A stretch of DNA of 64,000 bases from Variovorax paradoxus (lineage in GTDB: Bacteria; Pseudomonadota; Gammaproteobacteria; Burkholderiales; Burkholderiaceae_C): assembly GCF_022009635.1 (NCBI RefSeq), contig NZ_CP091716.1:1503001-1567000 (forward strand). Direction: 5' to 3'. This document shows, piece by piece, positions 25,325 through 34,243 of the stretch. The first letter of the stretch is position 1, and each line of letters starts with the position of its first letter. The position numbers and the translations under genes are program-made. The notes beneath the pieces were generated by a model that saw only the letters and a list, made by a program, of their open reading frames with translations, ran no database searches and was not told the origin of the DNA.

Positions 25325-26989
25325 ATGGCAAAGGAAGAGTCGGGCCGCCTTTTTTCCAAGGTGGCCAAGTTTGTCCGCAATCCGCTGAAGGATTGGTCGG
25401 AGCTGGATGAGCCCGCCCCGTCGGACTCCTCGCTGCCCGAGCAGGCCTACAACCGGGAAATGCTCAAGGAGATGATCGAGCGGCGCCAGCGCAACGACTT
25501 CGTGCGCCGCCGCGAGTTCGACATGCTTCGCAAGCTGCGCCAGCGCGAGGCCGCCGCCCACGCCTTCGACCCGACCGTCACGCCCTCGTCGTTCAACCTC
25601 AACAGCTCTTCGGAAAAGCTCGAAGGCCGCGCGCTCACGCTCAAGAAGATCGACGAGATCGAGCAGCAGATGTCGCAGCAGTGGTGGAAGGGGCGCGGCC
25701 CGAACGGCGAAGCGCTGGTCAATCCGCCGCCCGACGCCGGCGCCGAGACCCTGCCGCCCGTCGGTTCCGACGCGCCCGATACGCAGACCGACCGGCCTCA
25801 CAGCGTGAGCCCGCCCGCCGCCGCGGCTGCCGCGGCCGGGGAAGCACCGATGGCCGCTGGCGCGACTCCGATGCCCGTGTCGCGACTGGCGCACGACGGC
25901 GCGCTCGAAGAAGCCGTCATCCGTTTCGCGCATGGCGACGACACCGGCGCCGAAGCCATCCTGCTGCAGGCCCTGGCCTCCGAGAGCGCCGCCGCGACCG
26001 AAGCCGAAGGCAGCCCCGCCGCCGAGCGCGACGACAGCCGCTGGCGTGCCCTGTTCGACCTGTATCGCGCGACCGGCGATGCCGCCAAGTTCGCGGCCGC
26101 GCGCATGCGCTATGCGCAGCGCATGCGGCGCATGGGGCCCGACTGGGTCTCGCTCGAAGAGCTGGCCCGCAGCGTCAAGGCCGTAACCGCCAGCGAGGAG
26201 GCCGGCGCGGCCTCCGAAGGCCCGTCTCAGGCCGATTGGGTCTCGCCCGCGCACCTGGCGCGCGAAGGCCTGGTGGAACTCACGCGTGCGCTGTCGAAGG
26301 CCGGCTCGGTCTGGACGCTCGACTGGCGTGCCCTGGCAGCCATCGGTGCCGACGCGGCCGCCCCGCTGCGGGTGCTGTTCACCCACTGGTCCGATTCGCC
26401 GGTGCAGCTGCGCTTCATGGGTTCGGCCCAGTTGCTGGCCGTGCTGTCCGAGGCCGCGCCCAACAACGACCGCAGCACCGAAGACGTCTGGTGGCAGCTG
26501 CACCTGGCGGCGCTGCGCATGATGCACCTGCCCGACGACTTCGAGCTGGTGGCGCTCAACTACTGCATCACCTACGAGGTGTCGCCGCCCTCGTGGCAAG
26601 ACCCGCGCGGGGAGTGCACCTCGCTGGCCGCGCCGCCGGCGAGCCGTCCCAGCTCGGTGTGGTCGCTGCTGTCGGTCGGCGGCGATTCCGAGAGCTTTCC
26701 GTCCACCGACAGCGGTTTTGCCGCGCTGGCGGGCGACCTGCGGGGCGAATCCCTGTCGAGCTGGCAGCGGCTGGACAACGACCTGCGCCACACCACGGCG
26801 CCGGTCATTTCGTGCGCCGCGCTGCTGCGCATGGACCTGGCCGCCGCCGGCACGCTGCTGAGCTGGGTGCGCACGCGGGACGCCAACGGCGAGCGGGTGC
26901 AGTTCGTCGATGCGCACCGGCTGATCGGCGCGCTGTTCACGCTGGTAGGTATTACCGATCACGCCACGGTCGCGCTTAGGAAAAACTAA
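25325..26989 (+). CDS. Conserved hypothetical protein with two STAS-like domains
   Basis: A 554-residue cytoplasmic protein. The N-terminal 130 residues are charged and helical ([41 protein letters not shown]), followed by an Ala/Pro-rich linker to about 180. A helical pair near 190-270 looks TPR-like ([25 protein letters not shown]). Two STAS-like segments can be traced: [32 protein letters not shown] and, at the C-terminus, [25 protein letters not shown] with [14 protein letters not shown] do not recognise a named family. It lies between dksA and hslV on the same strand and starts 45 bp after dksA. Confidence 0.75.
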   Translation: MAKEESGRLFSKVAKFVRNPLKDWSELDEPAPSDSSLPEQAYNREMLKEMIERRQRNDFVRRREFDMLRKLRQREAAAHAFDPTVTPSSFNLNSSSEKLEGRALTLKKIDEIEQQMSQQWWKGRGPNGEALVNPPPDAGAETLPPVGSDAPDTQTDRPHSVSPPAAAAAAAGEAPMAAGATPMPVSRLAHDGALEEAVIRFAHGDDTGAEAILLQALASESAAATEAEGSPAAERDDSRWRALFDLYRATGDAAKFAAARMRYAQRMRRMGPDWVSLEELARSVKAVTASEEAGAASEGPSQADWVSPAHLAREGLVELTRALSKAGSVWTLDWRALAAIGADAAAPLRVLFTHWSDSPVQLRFMGSAQLLAVLSEAAPNNDRSTEDVWWQLHLAALRMMHLPDDFELVALNYCITYEVSPPSWQDPRGECTSLAAPPASRPSSVWSLLSVGGDSESFPSTDSGFAALAGDLRGESLSSWQRLDNDLRHTTAPVISCAALLRMDLAAAGTLLSWVRTRDANGERVQFVDAHRLIGALFTLVGITDHATVALRKN

Positions 26990-27038
26990 GGCGCCGGGCG
27001 GCCTTGCCGCGGGTTGCATTGCCCCGGGCCATCCCCAG

Positions 27039-27593
27039 ATGGCTTCGATGGAACAGTTTCACGGCACCACCATCGTGAGCGTGCGCCGCAAGACCCCCCA
27101 AGGCGATCAGGTCGCCATCGGCGGGGACGGGCAGGTCACTCTCGGCAATATCGTCATCAAGGGCACGGCGCGCAAAGTGCGCCGGCTCTATCACGGCAAG
27201 GTGCTGGCAGGTTTTGCCGGCGCCACCGCCGACGCCTTCACGCTCTTCGAGCGCTTCGAGGCCAAGCTCGAAAAGCACCAGGGGCACCTGACCCGCGCGG
27301 CCGTCGAGCTCACCAAGGACTGGCGCACCGACCGCGTGCTGCGCAAGCTCGAGGCCATGCTGGCCGTGGCCGACGCCACCACCTCGCTCATCATCACCGG
27401 CAACGGTGACGTGCTGGAGCCCGAGGACGGCGTGATCGCCATCGGTTCCGGCGGCGCCTATGCCCAGTCGGCCGCCAAGGCGCTGATCGAGAACACCGAG
27501 CTTTCGGCCGAGCAGATCGTGCGCAAATCGCTGTCGATCGCCGGAGAAATCTGCATTTACACGAACATGAACCACACCGTGGAAGCGCTCTGA
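27039..27593 (+). CDS. hslV: ATP-dependent protease HslVU, peptidase subunit
   Basis: A threonine peptidase of 181-184 residues. The N-terminus [14 protein letters not shown] fits the family, where the first Thr after the Gly becomes the catalytic N-terminal nucleophile. Homologues begin at the MEQ (ATG 27048); the ATG at 27039 adds three residues. [10 protein letters not shown] and [16 protein letters not shown] are conserved. It forms a double hexamer capped by HslU for degradation of misfolded and regulatory proteins. hslU begins 2 bp after its stop. Confidence 0.95.
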   Translation: MASMEQFHGTTIVSVRRKTPQGDQVAIGGDGQVTLGNIVIKGTARKVRRLYHGKVLAGFAGATADAFTLFERFEAKLEKHQGHLTRAAVELTKDWRTDRVLRKLEAMLAVADATTSLIITGNGDVLEPEDGVIAIGSGGAYAQSAAKALIENTELSAEQIVRKSLSIAGEICIYTNMNHTVEAL

Positions 27594-27595
27594 CC

Positions 27596-28924
27596 ATGTC
27601 CATGACCCCCCAGGAAATCGTCTCCGAGCTGGACAACCACATCGTCGGCCAGCCCGCCGCCAAGCGCGCCGTGGCCATTGCCCTGCGCAACCGCTGGCGC
27701 CGCCAGCAGGTCGACGACAAGCTGCGCCACGAGATCACGCCCAAGAACATCCTCATGATCGGCCCCACGGGCGTGGGCAAGACCGAGATCGCGCGCCGCC
27801 TCGCGCGGCTGGCCGACGCGCCCTTCATCAAGGTCGAGGCCACCAAGTTCACTGAGGTGGGCTACGTGGGCAAGGACGTCGATTCGATCATTCGCGACCT
27901 CGCCGAGATCGCCGTCAAGCAGACGCGCGAATCCGAAAGCGCCAAGGTGCGCGCGCGTGCCGAGGATGCCGCCGAAGAGCGAATCCTCGACGTGCTGCTG
28001 CCCCCGGCGCGCGGTGCCGACGGCGCACCTCCGGCGCTCGACGCGCCCAATCCCACGCGCCAGGCCTTCCGCAAGAAGCTGCGCGAGCATCAGCTCGACG
28101 ACAAGGAAATCGAGCTCGACCTCGCCGAGACGCGCACGCCGCTGGAAATCATGGGCCCGGCCGGCATGGAGGAAATGACCGAGCAGCTGCGCGGCATGTT
28201 CGGCCAGATGGGGCAGGGCAAGCGCAAGACCCGCAAGCTCAAGATCGGCGAGGCCATGCGCCTGCTGGTCGACGAAGAGGCCGCCAAGCTGGTCAACGAG
28301 GACGAGATCCGCGCCCAGGCCATCACCAACGCCGAGCAGAACGGCATCGTCTTCATCGACGAGATCGACAAGGTCGCCACGCGCAGCGAAGCGCAGGGCT
28401 CCGACGTGTCGCGCCAGGGCGTTCAGCGCGACCTGCTGCCGCTGGTGGAAGGCACGGCCGTCACCACCAAGTACGGCGTGGTGCGCACCGACCACATGCT
28501 TTTCATCGCGAGCGGCGCGTTCCACCTGAGCAAGCCGAGCGACCTGATTCCCGAGCTGCAGGGGCGCTTTCCGATTCGCGTCGAGCTGCAGTCGCTGTCG
28601 GTGTCGGACTTCGAGAGCATCCTCACGCAGACCCGCGCGTCGCTCGTGAAGCAGTACCAGGCGCTGCTGGCCACCGAGGGCGTGACGCTCGACTTCACGC
28701 CCGAAGGCGTGAACCGGCTGGCGACCATTGCCTTCGAGGTGAACGAGCGCACCGAGAACATCGGCGCGCGCCGCCTGTCGACCGTGATGGAGCGTCTGCT
28801 GGATGAGGTAAGCTTCGACGCGACCCGCCTTGAAGGCCAATCGATCCGCATCGATGCCGCCTACGTCGACCAGCGCCTCGCGGCACTAAGTCACGACGAA
28901 GATCTTTCGCGCTTCATCCTCTGA
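27596..28924 (+). CDS. hslU: ATP-dependent protease HslVU, ATPase subunit
   Basis: A 442-residue AAA+ unfoldase. [17 protein letters not shown] opens the family; Walker A is GPTGVGKT at residues 56-63; Walker B is [10 protein letters not shown]; the I-domain covers about 110-240; sensor 2 lies in [16 protein letters not shown]; and the C-terminal LSRFIL is the family's HslV-activating tail. It is cotranscribed with hslV. Start at 27596 (a second ATG two codons on). Confidence 0.96.
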   Translation: MSMTPQEIVSELDNHIVGQPAAKRAVAIALRNRWRRQQVDDKLRHEITPKNILMIGPTGVGKTEIARRLARLADAPFIKVEATKFTEVGYVGKDVDSIIRDLAEIAVKQTRESESAKVRARAEDAAEERILDVLLPPARGADGAPPALDAPNPTRQAFRKKLREHQLDDKEIELDLAETRTPLEIMGPAGMEEMTEQLRGMFGQMGQGKRKTRKLKIGEAMRLLVDEEAAKLVNEDEIRAQAITNAEQNGIVFIDEIDKVATRSEAQGSDVSRQGVQRDLLPLVEGTAVTTKYGVVRTDHMLFIASGAFHLSKPSDLIPELQGRFPIRVELQSLSVSDFESILTQTRASLVKQYQALLATEGVTLDFTPEGVNRLATIAFEVNERTENIGARRLSTVMERLLDEVSFDATRLEGQSIRIDAAYVDQRLAALSHDEDLSRFIL

Positions 28925-28937
28925 AGCTGCCCTTTGG

Positions 28938-29040
28938 TTCCCCCTGTAACGGGGGAATCCTTCACGCATCACTTTCACTGCGTGAGCTAAGTACTTCATT
29001 CTCAACGAAATTCGCCGATTCCACGGATTTGGAATCGGCG
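28938..29040 (+). terminator. Run of three hairpins after hslU
   Basis: TTCCCCC/GGGGGAA at 28938-28957 (6-nt loop), CACGCA/TGCGTG at 28963-28984, and a strong CGCCGATTCC/GGAATCGGCG pair at 29013-29040 (8-nt loop). None is followed by a T tract, so they are not textbook intrinsic terminators, but their place between hslU and the dcw promoter makes a terminator role likely. Confidence 0.45.
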
Positions 29041-29083
29041 CTAAGTCGTTGATTCCATTACAAAAAATACCCCGAACGGCCAG

Positions 29084-29111
29084 TTGCGCCCCAAGTGTTT
29101 CCTGCTACAGT
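29084..29111 (+). promoter_or_regulatory. Sigma70-type promoter of the dcw cluster
   Basis: TTGCGC at 29084-29089 and TACAGT at 29106-29111 with a 16-bp spacer form a reasonable -35/-10 pair. The -10 abuts the first MraZ half-site, and the mraZ start lies about 85 bp downstream. Confidence 0.5.
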
Positions 29112-29153
29112 GCAAAAAAGTGCAGTTAAGTGGGAAAAAGTGCGGGTAGTGCC
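29110..29153 (+). promoter_or_regulatory. MraZ operator: direct GTGSN repeats at a 10-bp period
   Basis: GTGCA at 29110, GTGCA at 29120, GTGGG at 29130 and GTGCG at 29140 are spaced exactly 10 bp apart with 5-bp AT-rich spacers, and GTGCC at 29149 continues the row one base short. MraZ of E. coli and Mycoplasma is known to bind direct repeats of this type (TGGG-like, 5-bp spacers) upstream of its own operon, so this is very probably the autoregulatory operator. Confidence 0.75.
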
Positions 29154-29198
29154 CCCTTCGGGTGCCGCAGCACCTCCCAACACAGGGGTTTCGTGGTC

Positions 29199-29627
29199 GT
29201 GTTTCAAGGCGCTTCATCGCTCAGTCTGGATGCCAAGGGGCGGCTCTCCGTGCCGACCCGGCATCGCGACGTCCTGAGCGCCACGGCAGGCGGCCAGCTC
29301 ACGATCACCAAGCATCCGCACGGATGCCTGATGGTGTTCCCCCGTCCCGAATGGGAAAAATTCCGCGATCGCATCGCCGAGCTGCCGATGTCGGCGCAGT
29401 GGTGGAAGCGCATCTTCCTGGGCAACGCCATGGACGTCGAGATGGACGGCACCGGCCGCATCCTGGTGTCGCCCGAACTGCGCGCGGCCACCGGCATCAC
29501 GCGCGAGACGCTGCTGCTGGGCATGGGCAACCACTTCGAACTCTGGGACAAGGCCACTTACGAGGCCAAGGAGGCCGAGGCCGCCCAGGGCGAGATGCCG
29601 GATGTGTTTCAGGACTTCGCGTTCTGA
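29199..29627 (+). CDS. mraZ: Transcriptional regulator MraZ
   Basis: A 142-residue protein with two SpoVT/AbrB-like beta domains: [23 protein letters not shown] and its second copy [20 protein letters not shown]. MraZ represses the dcw cluster by binding repeats upstream of its gene. The GTG at 29199 gives the usual MFQGAS start; a GTG at 29193 is two codons earlier and closer to the AGGGG at 29184. It is the first gene of the division cluster. Confidence 0.93.
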   Translation: MFQGASSLSLDAKGRLSVPTRHRDVLSATAGGQLTITKHPHGCLMVFPRPEWEKFRDRIAELPMSAQWWKRIFLGNAMDVEMDGTGRILVSPELRAATGITRETLLLGMGNHFELWDKATYEAKEAEAAQGEMPDVFQDFAF

Positions 29628-29635
29628 GGATTCAC

Positions 29636-30559
29636 GTGACTACCCCATGGACTCATACGACCGTCTTGCTGAACGAAGCGGTGGAAGCCCTTCTTTCCGG
29701 CAGCACGGCGGCAACCGGCACCTACGTGGACGCCACCTTCGGGCGGGGAGGGCATGCGCGTGCCATCCTCTCCAGGCTGGCGCCGGAAGGCAGGCTGATC
29801 GCATTCGACAAGGATGCGGAAGCAGTGGCCGAAGCAGCGCGCATCTCCGATGCGCGTTTTTCTATCCGCCACCAGGGATTCCGCTCGCTGGGCGAACTGC
29901 CCGACGCGAGCATCGACGGCTTGCTGATGGATCTGGGCGTGAGCTCGCCCCAGATCGACAACCCGGTGCGCGGTTTCAGTTTTCGTTTCGACGGCCCGCT
30001 CGACATGCGCATGGACACCACGCGCGGCGAGAGCGTGGCCGAGTGGCTGGCAACGGCCGAACTCCAGCAGATTGCAGAGGTGATCCGTGACTATGGCGAA
30101 GAACGGTTTGCTGTTCAGATTGCAAAGGCGATTGTTGCTCGCCGACAAGAACGGGGCCCAATTTCAACCACCACCGAACTGGCCGAGCTCGTGGCTGGCA
30201 CGGTCAAAACCCGCGAGCAGGGCCAGAACCCTGCAACGCGCACATTTCAGGCTTTTCGGATTTTCATCAACGCCGAGCTTGAAGAGCTGCAACAGGCGCT
30301 AGAAGCGAGCCTTTCCGTGCTGAAGCCCGGCGGACGTCTTGCGGTGATCAGCTTCCACTCGCTGGAAGACCGCATCGTCAAGCAGTTCATCGCCAAGCAC
30401 TCGAAGGAGGTCTACGACCGCCGCGCGCCCTTTGCCGCCCCCAAGGTGATGAAGCTGAACGCGCTTGAGCGCATCAAGCCATCCCAGGCCGAGGTGAGCG
30501 GCAACCCGCGCTCGCGCAGCGCCATCTTGCGCGTCGCCGAACGCACCGAGGCCAACTGA
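29636..30559 (+). CDS. rsmH: 16S rRNA (cytosine-N4)-methyltransferase
   Basis: A 307-residue SAM methyltransferase (formerly MraW) that makes m4C1402 of 16S rRNA. It starts at GTG 29636 ([16 protein letters not shown]), then has [16 protein letters not shown] for SAM binding, [12 protein letters not shown] and [15 protein letters not shown], and [14 protein letters not shown] near the C-terminus, all diagnostic. It is 8 bp after mraZ and 2 bp before ftsL. Confidence 0.96.
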   Translation: MTTPWTHTTVLLNEAVEALLSGSTAATGTYVDATFGRGGHARAILSRLAPEGRLIAFDKDAEAVAEAARISDARFSIRHQGFRSLGELPDASIDGLLMDLGVSSPQIDNPVRGFSFRFDGPLDMRMDTTRGESVAEWLATAELQQIAEVIRDYGEERFAVQIAKAIVARRQERGPISTTTELAELVAGTVKTREQGQNPATRTFQAFRIFINAELEELQQALEASLSVLKPGGRLAVISFHSLEDRIVKQFIAKHSKEVYDRRAPFAAPKVMKLNALERIKPSQAEVSGNPRSRSAILRVAERTEAN

Positions 30560-30561
30560 CC

Positions 30562-30933
30562 ATGGCCCGGCTTAACCTGTTGCTGCTGCTGGCTGTGATT
30601 GCCACGGCGCTGTACCTCGTTCATACGCAGTACCAATCGCGTCAGCTCTACACCGAGCTCGACCGCGTGCAGCAGGAAGCCCGCCGCCTGGAACTGGACC
30701 GCGACCGCCTGCAGGTCGAGAAGCGCGCCCAGGCCACGCCGCTGCGCGTCGAGAAGCTCGCCAAGGAGCAGCTGCAAATGCGCACCACCTCGCCGGCCAT
30801 CACGCAGTACGTGCGGCCCGACGGTTCGGTGATTCCGGCCGTGGCGCCGCTGCCGCCGGCCACGCCCGCGGGCGCCAAGCCGGCCGCGAAGCCCGCGGCC
30901 AAACCCGCCACCGCAGCGAGGTCCGCACGATGA
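30562..30933 (+). CDS. ftsL: Cell division protein FtsL
   Basis: A 123-residue bitopic membrane protein. The helix LNLLLLLAVIATALYLVHTQ is followed by a periplasmic coiled-coil (SRQLYTELDRVQQEARRLEL) and VEKLAKEQLQMRT. The C-terminus is a low-complexity KPAAKPAAKPATAA tail. With FtsQ and FtsB it activates FtsWI at the septum. The stop overlaps the ftsI start by 4 bp. Confidence 0.92.
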   Translation: MARLNLLLLLAVIATALYLVHTQYQSRQLYTELDRVQQEARRLELDRDRLQVEKRAQATPLRVEKLAKEQLQMRTTSPAITQYVRPDGSVIPAVAPLPPATPAGAKPAAKPAAKPATAARSAR

Positions 30934-32684
30934 CCCGCGGCAACCGCAGCGTGCGCTACACCACCAGCCCCTTGCTCGCGAGCAAGACGCCGGTGTGGCG
31001 CAGCAAGTTCATCGTCGCCGGCATCGCGCTCGGCTTCGTCATGCTGGCGGGCCGGGCTGCGTACGTGCAGGTGCTCAACAACAGCTTCTTCCAGCGGCAG
31101 GGCGAAGTGCGCTTCGCGCGCACGCTCGAAATGCCGGCCAACCGCGGCCGCATCCTCGACCGCAACGGACTCATCCTCGCCTCCAGCGTGGTGGCGCCCA
31201 GCATCTGGGCCATTCCCGAGGACATCGAGCGCGACGACCCCGAGGTGCGCGCCAAGCTCAAGCAGGTGGCCAAGCTGCTCGAGATGCCGCAGAAGGACTT
31301 CGACAAGAAGCTGGAAGACGAGGACAAGACCTTCGTCTGGATCAAGCGCCAGGTCGACGAGCCCATCGCCAAGCAGATCGCGGCCATGAACCTCAAAGGC
31401 ATCTACCAGCGCAAGGAATACAAGCGCCAGTACCCCGAGGGCGAGGCCGCCGCGCACGTGGTGGGCTTCACCAACGTGGAAGACAGCGGCCAGGAAGGCA
31501 TCGAGCTCGCGTTCAACAAGGAACTGGCGGGCAAGACCGGCTCGCGCCGCGTCATCAAGGACCGGCTGGGCCGCGTGGTCGAGGGCGTGGGCGAACTGGT
31601 GCCGCCGCTGGACGGCCAGGACATCCAGCTCAGCGTCGACAGCAAGGTGCAGTTCTTCGCCTACCAGAAGCTGCGCGACGCGGTGATCGCCCGCAAGGCC
31701 AAGGCCGGCAGCGTGGTGGTCCTCGACTCCACCACCGGCGAAGTGCTGGCGCTGGCCAACTACCCGAGCTACGTGCCCGACAAGCGCCAGAACCTCACCG
31801 GCGAGCAACTGCGCAACCGCGCGCTCACCGACACCTTCGAGCCCGGCTCGACCATGAAGCCCATCACGGTCGGCATGGCGCTGGAAGCCGGCCGCGTGAA
31901 GCCGTCGACGGTGATCGACACCGCGCCCGGCCGCTACCAGATCGGCGGCTTCACCATCAGCGACACCCACAACTACGGTTCGCTGACGGTCGAGGGCGTG
32001 ATCCAGAAGTCGAGCAACGTGGGCGCGCTCAAGATCGCCCAGAAGATGACCCCGCACGAGATGTGGGACACCTACACCGCGCTCGGCTACGGTCAGAAGC
32101 CGCAGATCCAGTTCCCCGGCGCCGTGACCGGCCGGCTGCGTCCGTGGAAGACCTGGAAGCCGGTCGAACAGGCCACCATGGCCTACGGCTACGGCCTGTC
32201 GGCATCGCTGTTCCAAATGGCGCATTCGTACACCTCGTTCGCGCACGACGGCTCGCTCATCCCGGTCACCATTCTCAAGAACTCCGAGCCGCCGACCGGC
32301 GTGCGGGTGTTCTCGCCGTCGAACGCGCTGGCTGTTCGCAAGATGCTGCAGATGGCCGCCGGCCCCGGCGGCACCGGCACGCGCGCTCAGACCGTGGGCT
32401 ACTCGGTCGGCGGCAAGTCGGGCACGGCCCACAAGCAGGTTGGCAAGGGTTACGCGAGTAACAAATATCGTGCGTGGTTCACCGGCATGGCGCCGATCGA
32501 GAAGCCGCGCATCATCGTCGCCGTGATGATCGACGAGCCCACCGACGGCCAGTACTTCGGCGGCCTGGCAGCGGCTCCCGTGTTCAGCGAAGTCGTGCAG
32601 CAGACCCTGCGCATGATGAACGTACCGCCCGATCTGGCGGTCAAACCGCTTGTGATGACGCAAGGCGTCGACGAGAGCTTCTGA
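30930..32684 (+). CDS. ftsI: Peptidoglycan D,D-transpeptidase FtsI (PBP3)
   Basis: A 584-residue septal transpeptidase. One membrane helix near residues 26-45, a pedestal domain starting MPANRGRILDRNG, and the transpeptidase domain with S307-T-M-K (nucleophile Ser), S361-S-N and K496-S-G-T. The length is normal for the class B PBP. The start at 30930 overlaps ftsL (ATGA). It cross-links the glycan made by FtsW. Confidence 0.96.
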   Translation: MTRGNRSVRYTTSPLLASKTPVWRSKFIVAGIALGFVMLAGRAAYVQVLNNSFFQRQGEVRFARTLEMPANRGRILDRNGLILASSVVAPSIWAIPEDIERDDPEVRAKLKQVAKLLEMPQKDFDKKLEDEDKTFVWIKRQVDEPIAKQIAAMNLKGIYQRKEYKRQYPEGEAAAHVVGFTNVEDSGQEGIELAFNKELAGKTGSRRVIKDRLGRVVEGVGELVPPLDGQDIQLSVDSKVQFFAYQKLRDAVIARKAKAGSVVVLDSTTGEVLALANYPSYVPDKRQNLTGEQLRNRALTDTFEPGSTMKPITVGMALEAGRVKPSTVIDTAPGRYQIGGFTISDTHNYGSLTVEGVIQKSSNVGALKIAQKMTPHEMWDTYTALGYGQKPQIQFPGAVTGRLRPWKTWKPVEQATMAYGYGLSASLFQMAHSYTSFAHDGSLIPVTILKNSEPPTGVRVFSPSNALAVRKMLQMAAGPGGTGTRAQTVGYSVGGKSGTAHKQVGKGYASNKYRAWFTGMAPIEKPRIIVAVMIDEPTDGQYFGGLAAAPVFSEVVQQTLRMMNVPPDLAVKPLVMTQGVDESF

Positions 32685-32686
32685 AC

Positions 32687-34243
32687 ATGCTGACCTTCAC
32701 TTCCCCCCAACTGGTGGCCGCCTGGCTCAAGGAGCGCGCGCCGCAGGCCGCCATGCATGCCGACAGCCGTGCCGTGGGCGCGGGCGACATCTTCGTCGCC
32801 TGGCCGGGCGCGGCCACCGACGGCCGCAAGCATGTGGCGTCCGCGCTGGCGCAGGGCGCCGCGGTCTGCCTGGTCGAGCACGAAGGCGTCGAGCCCTTCG
32901 GCTTCGACGGTGACGAGCGCATCGTGAGCTACCCCGGCCTCAAGGCCGCCACCGGGCCGATCGCCTCGGCCTTCTACGACAACCCCTCGGCGCTGCTCGA
33001 CGTGCTGGCCGTGACCGGCACCAACGGCAAGACCTCCACCGCCTGGTGGCTGGCCGAATCGCTCTCCACGCTGCGCGCGGCTGGCGGCGTGCGCGTGATG
33101 AAGCCCGACGGCACCATGCAGCGCGACGCGCCGTCGCCCTGCGCAGTGATGGGCACGCTCGGCGTCGGCGTGCCGCCCGAGCTGACCTACACCGGCCTGA
33201 CCACGCCCGACCCCGTGATGATGCAGCGCGAGCTGCGCTCGCTGGTCGAGCGCGGCTTCGGTGCCTGCGCCATCGAGGCTTCGTCCATCGGCATCGCCGA
33301 GCGCCGGCTCGACGGCGCGCAGATCGCGGTGGCCGTGTTCACCAACTTCACGCAGGACCACCTCGACTACCACGGCAGCATGGACGCCTACTGGCAGGCC
33401 AAGGCCGAGCTGTTCCGCTGGCCCGGCCTGCGCGCGGCGGTGATCAACATCGACGACACGCACGGCGCCAGCCTGTGCGCGAACCTGATCGACGCCGGCA
33501 TCGGCGCGCTCGACGTCTGGACCGTCTCGGCCGGCGGCAAGCCGGCACGCCTCGTGGCACGCGACATCGGCTACGACGCGCAGGGCCTGCAGTTCTCGGT
33601 GGCCGAACACGGCACCGCGGCCGTGGAGCGCCTGTCGACCGGCCTGATCGGCCAGTACAACGTGGCCAACCTGCTGGGCGTGCTCGGCACCCTGCGCGCG
33701 CTGGGCCTCACGCTGGCCCAGGCCGCGGCCGCCTGCGCCAATCTCACCAGCGTGCCGGGCCGCATGGACCGCGCCGGCACCGGCGACGGTGCGCCGCTGG
33801 CCGTGGTCGACTACGCCCACACGCCCGACGCCCTCGACAAGGCCCTGATCGGCCTGCGTCCGCTCGCCCAGCAGCGCGGCGGCGCGCTCTGGTGCCTGTT
33901 CGGCTGCGGCGGCGACCGCGACCCCATCAAGCGCCCGATGATGGCCGCGGTGGCGGAGCGCCAGGCCGACCGCGTGATCGTCACCAGCGACAACCCGCGC
34001 AGCGAAAAGCCCGACGCCATCATCAGCCAGGTGCTGCTCGGCTTCTCGCGCCCTGAAGTCGCACAGGTGCAGCCTGACCGCGCCCTCGCCATCGCCGACG
34101 CCATCGCGCAGGCAGCCCCGCAGGACGTGGTGCTCATCGCCGGCAAGGGCCACGAGGCCTGGCAGGAAATCGCCGGCCAGCGCATCGAGTTCTCCGACAA
34201 GACCCATGCGCTGCAGGCGCTGGCAAAGCGAGGTGGCGCATGA
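32687..34243 (+). CDS. murE: UDP-MurNAc-L-Ala-D-Glu:meso-DAP ligase
   Basis: A 518-residue Mur ligase. The ATP loop is GTNGKTS at 111-117, the catalytic segment TQDHLDYHGSMDAYW carries the carbamylated-Lys region (QAKAELF), and the DNPRSE motif in VTSDNPRSEKPDAI selects meso-diaminopimelate over lysine. dapF at 14744 supplies that substrate. It starts 2 bp after the ftsI stop and overlaps murF by 4 bp. Confidence 0.95.
   Translation: MLTFTSPQLVAAWLKERAPQAAMHADSRAVGAGDIFVAWPGAATDGRKHVASALAQGAAVCLVEHEGVEPFGFDGDERIVSYPGLKAATGPIASAFYDNPSALLDVLAVTGTNGKTSTAWWLAESLSTLRAAGGVRVMKPDGTMQRDAPSPCAVMGTLGVGVPPELTYTGLTTPDPVMMQRELRSLVERGFGACAIEASSIGIAERRLDGAQIAVAVFTNFTQDHLDYHGSMDAYWQAKAELFRWPGLRAAVINIDDTHGASLCANLIDAGIGALDVWTVSAGGKPARLVARDIGYDAQGLQFSVAEHGTAAVERLSTGLIGQYNVANLLGVLGTLRALGLTLAQAAAACANLTSVPGRMDRAGTGDGAPLAVVDYAHTPDALDKALIGLRPLAQQRGGALWCLFGCGGDRDPIKRPMMAAVAERQADRVIVTSDNPRSEKPDAIISQVLLGFSRPEVAQVQPDRALAIADAIAQAAPQDVVLIAGKGHEAWQEIAGQRIEFSDKTHALQALAKRGGA

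Noticed and set aside
29110..29153. Short regular repeats as a CRISPR or VNTR
   Set aside because: Units are only 5 bp with a 10-bp period and sit exactly at the mraZ promoter, which fits MraZ half-sites.
30648..32663. A 671-codon minus-strand frame antisense to ftsI
   Set aside because: FtsI has all three penicillin-binding motifs on the plus strand; the antisense frame is GC-driven.
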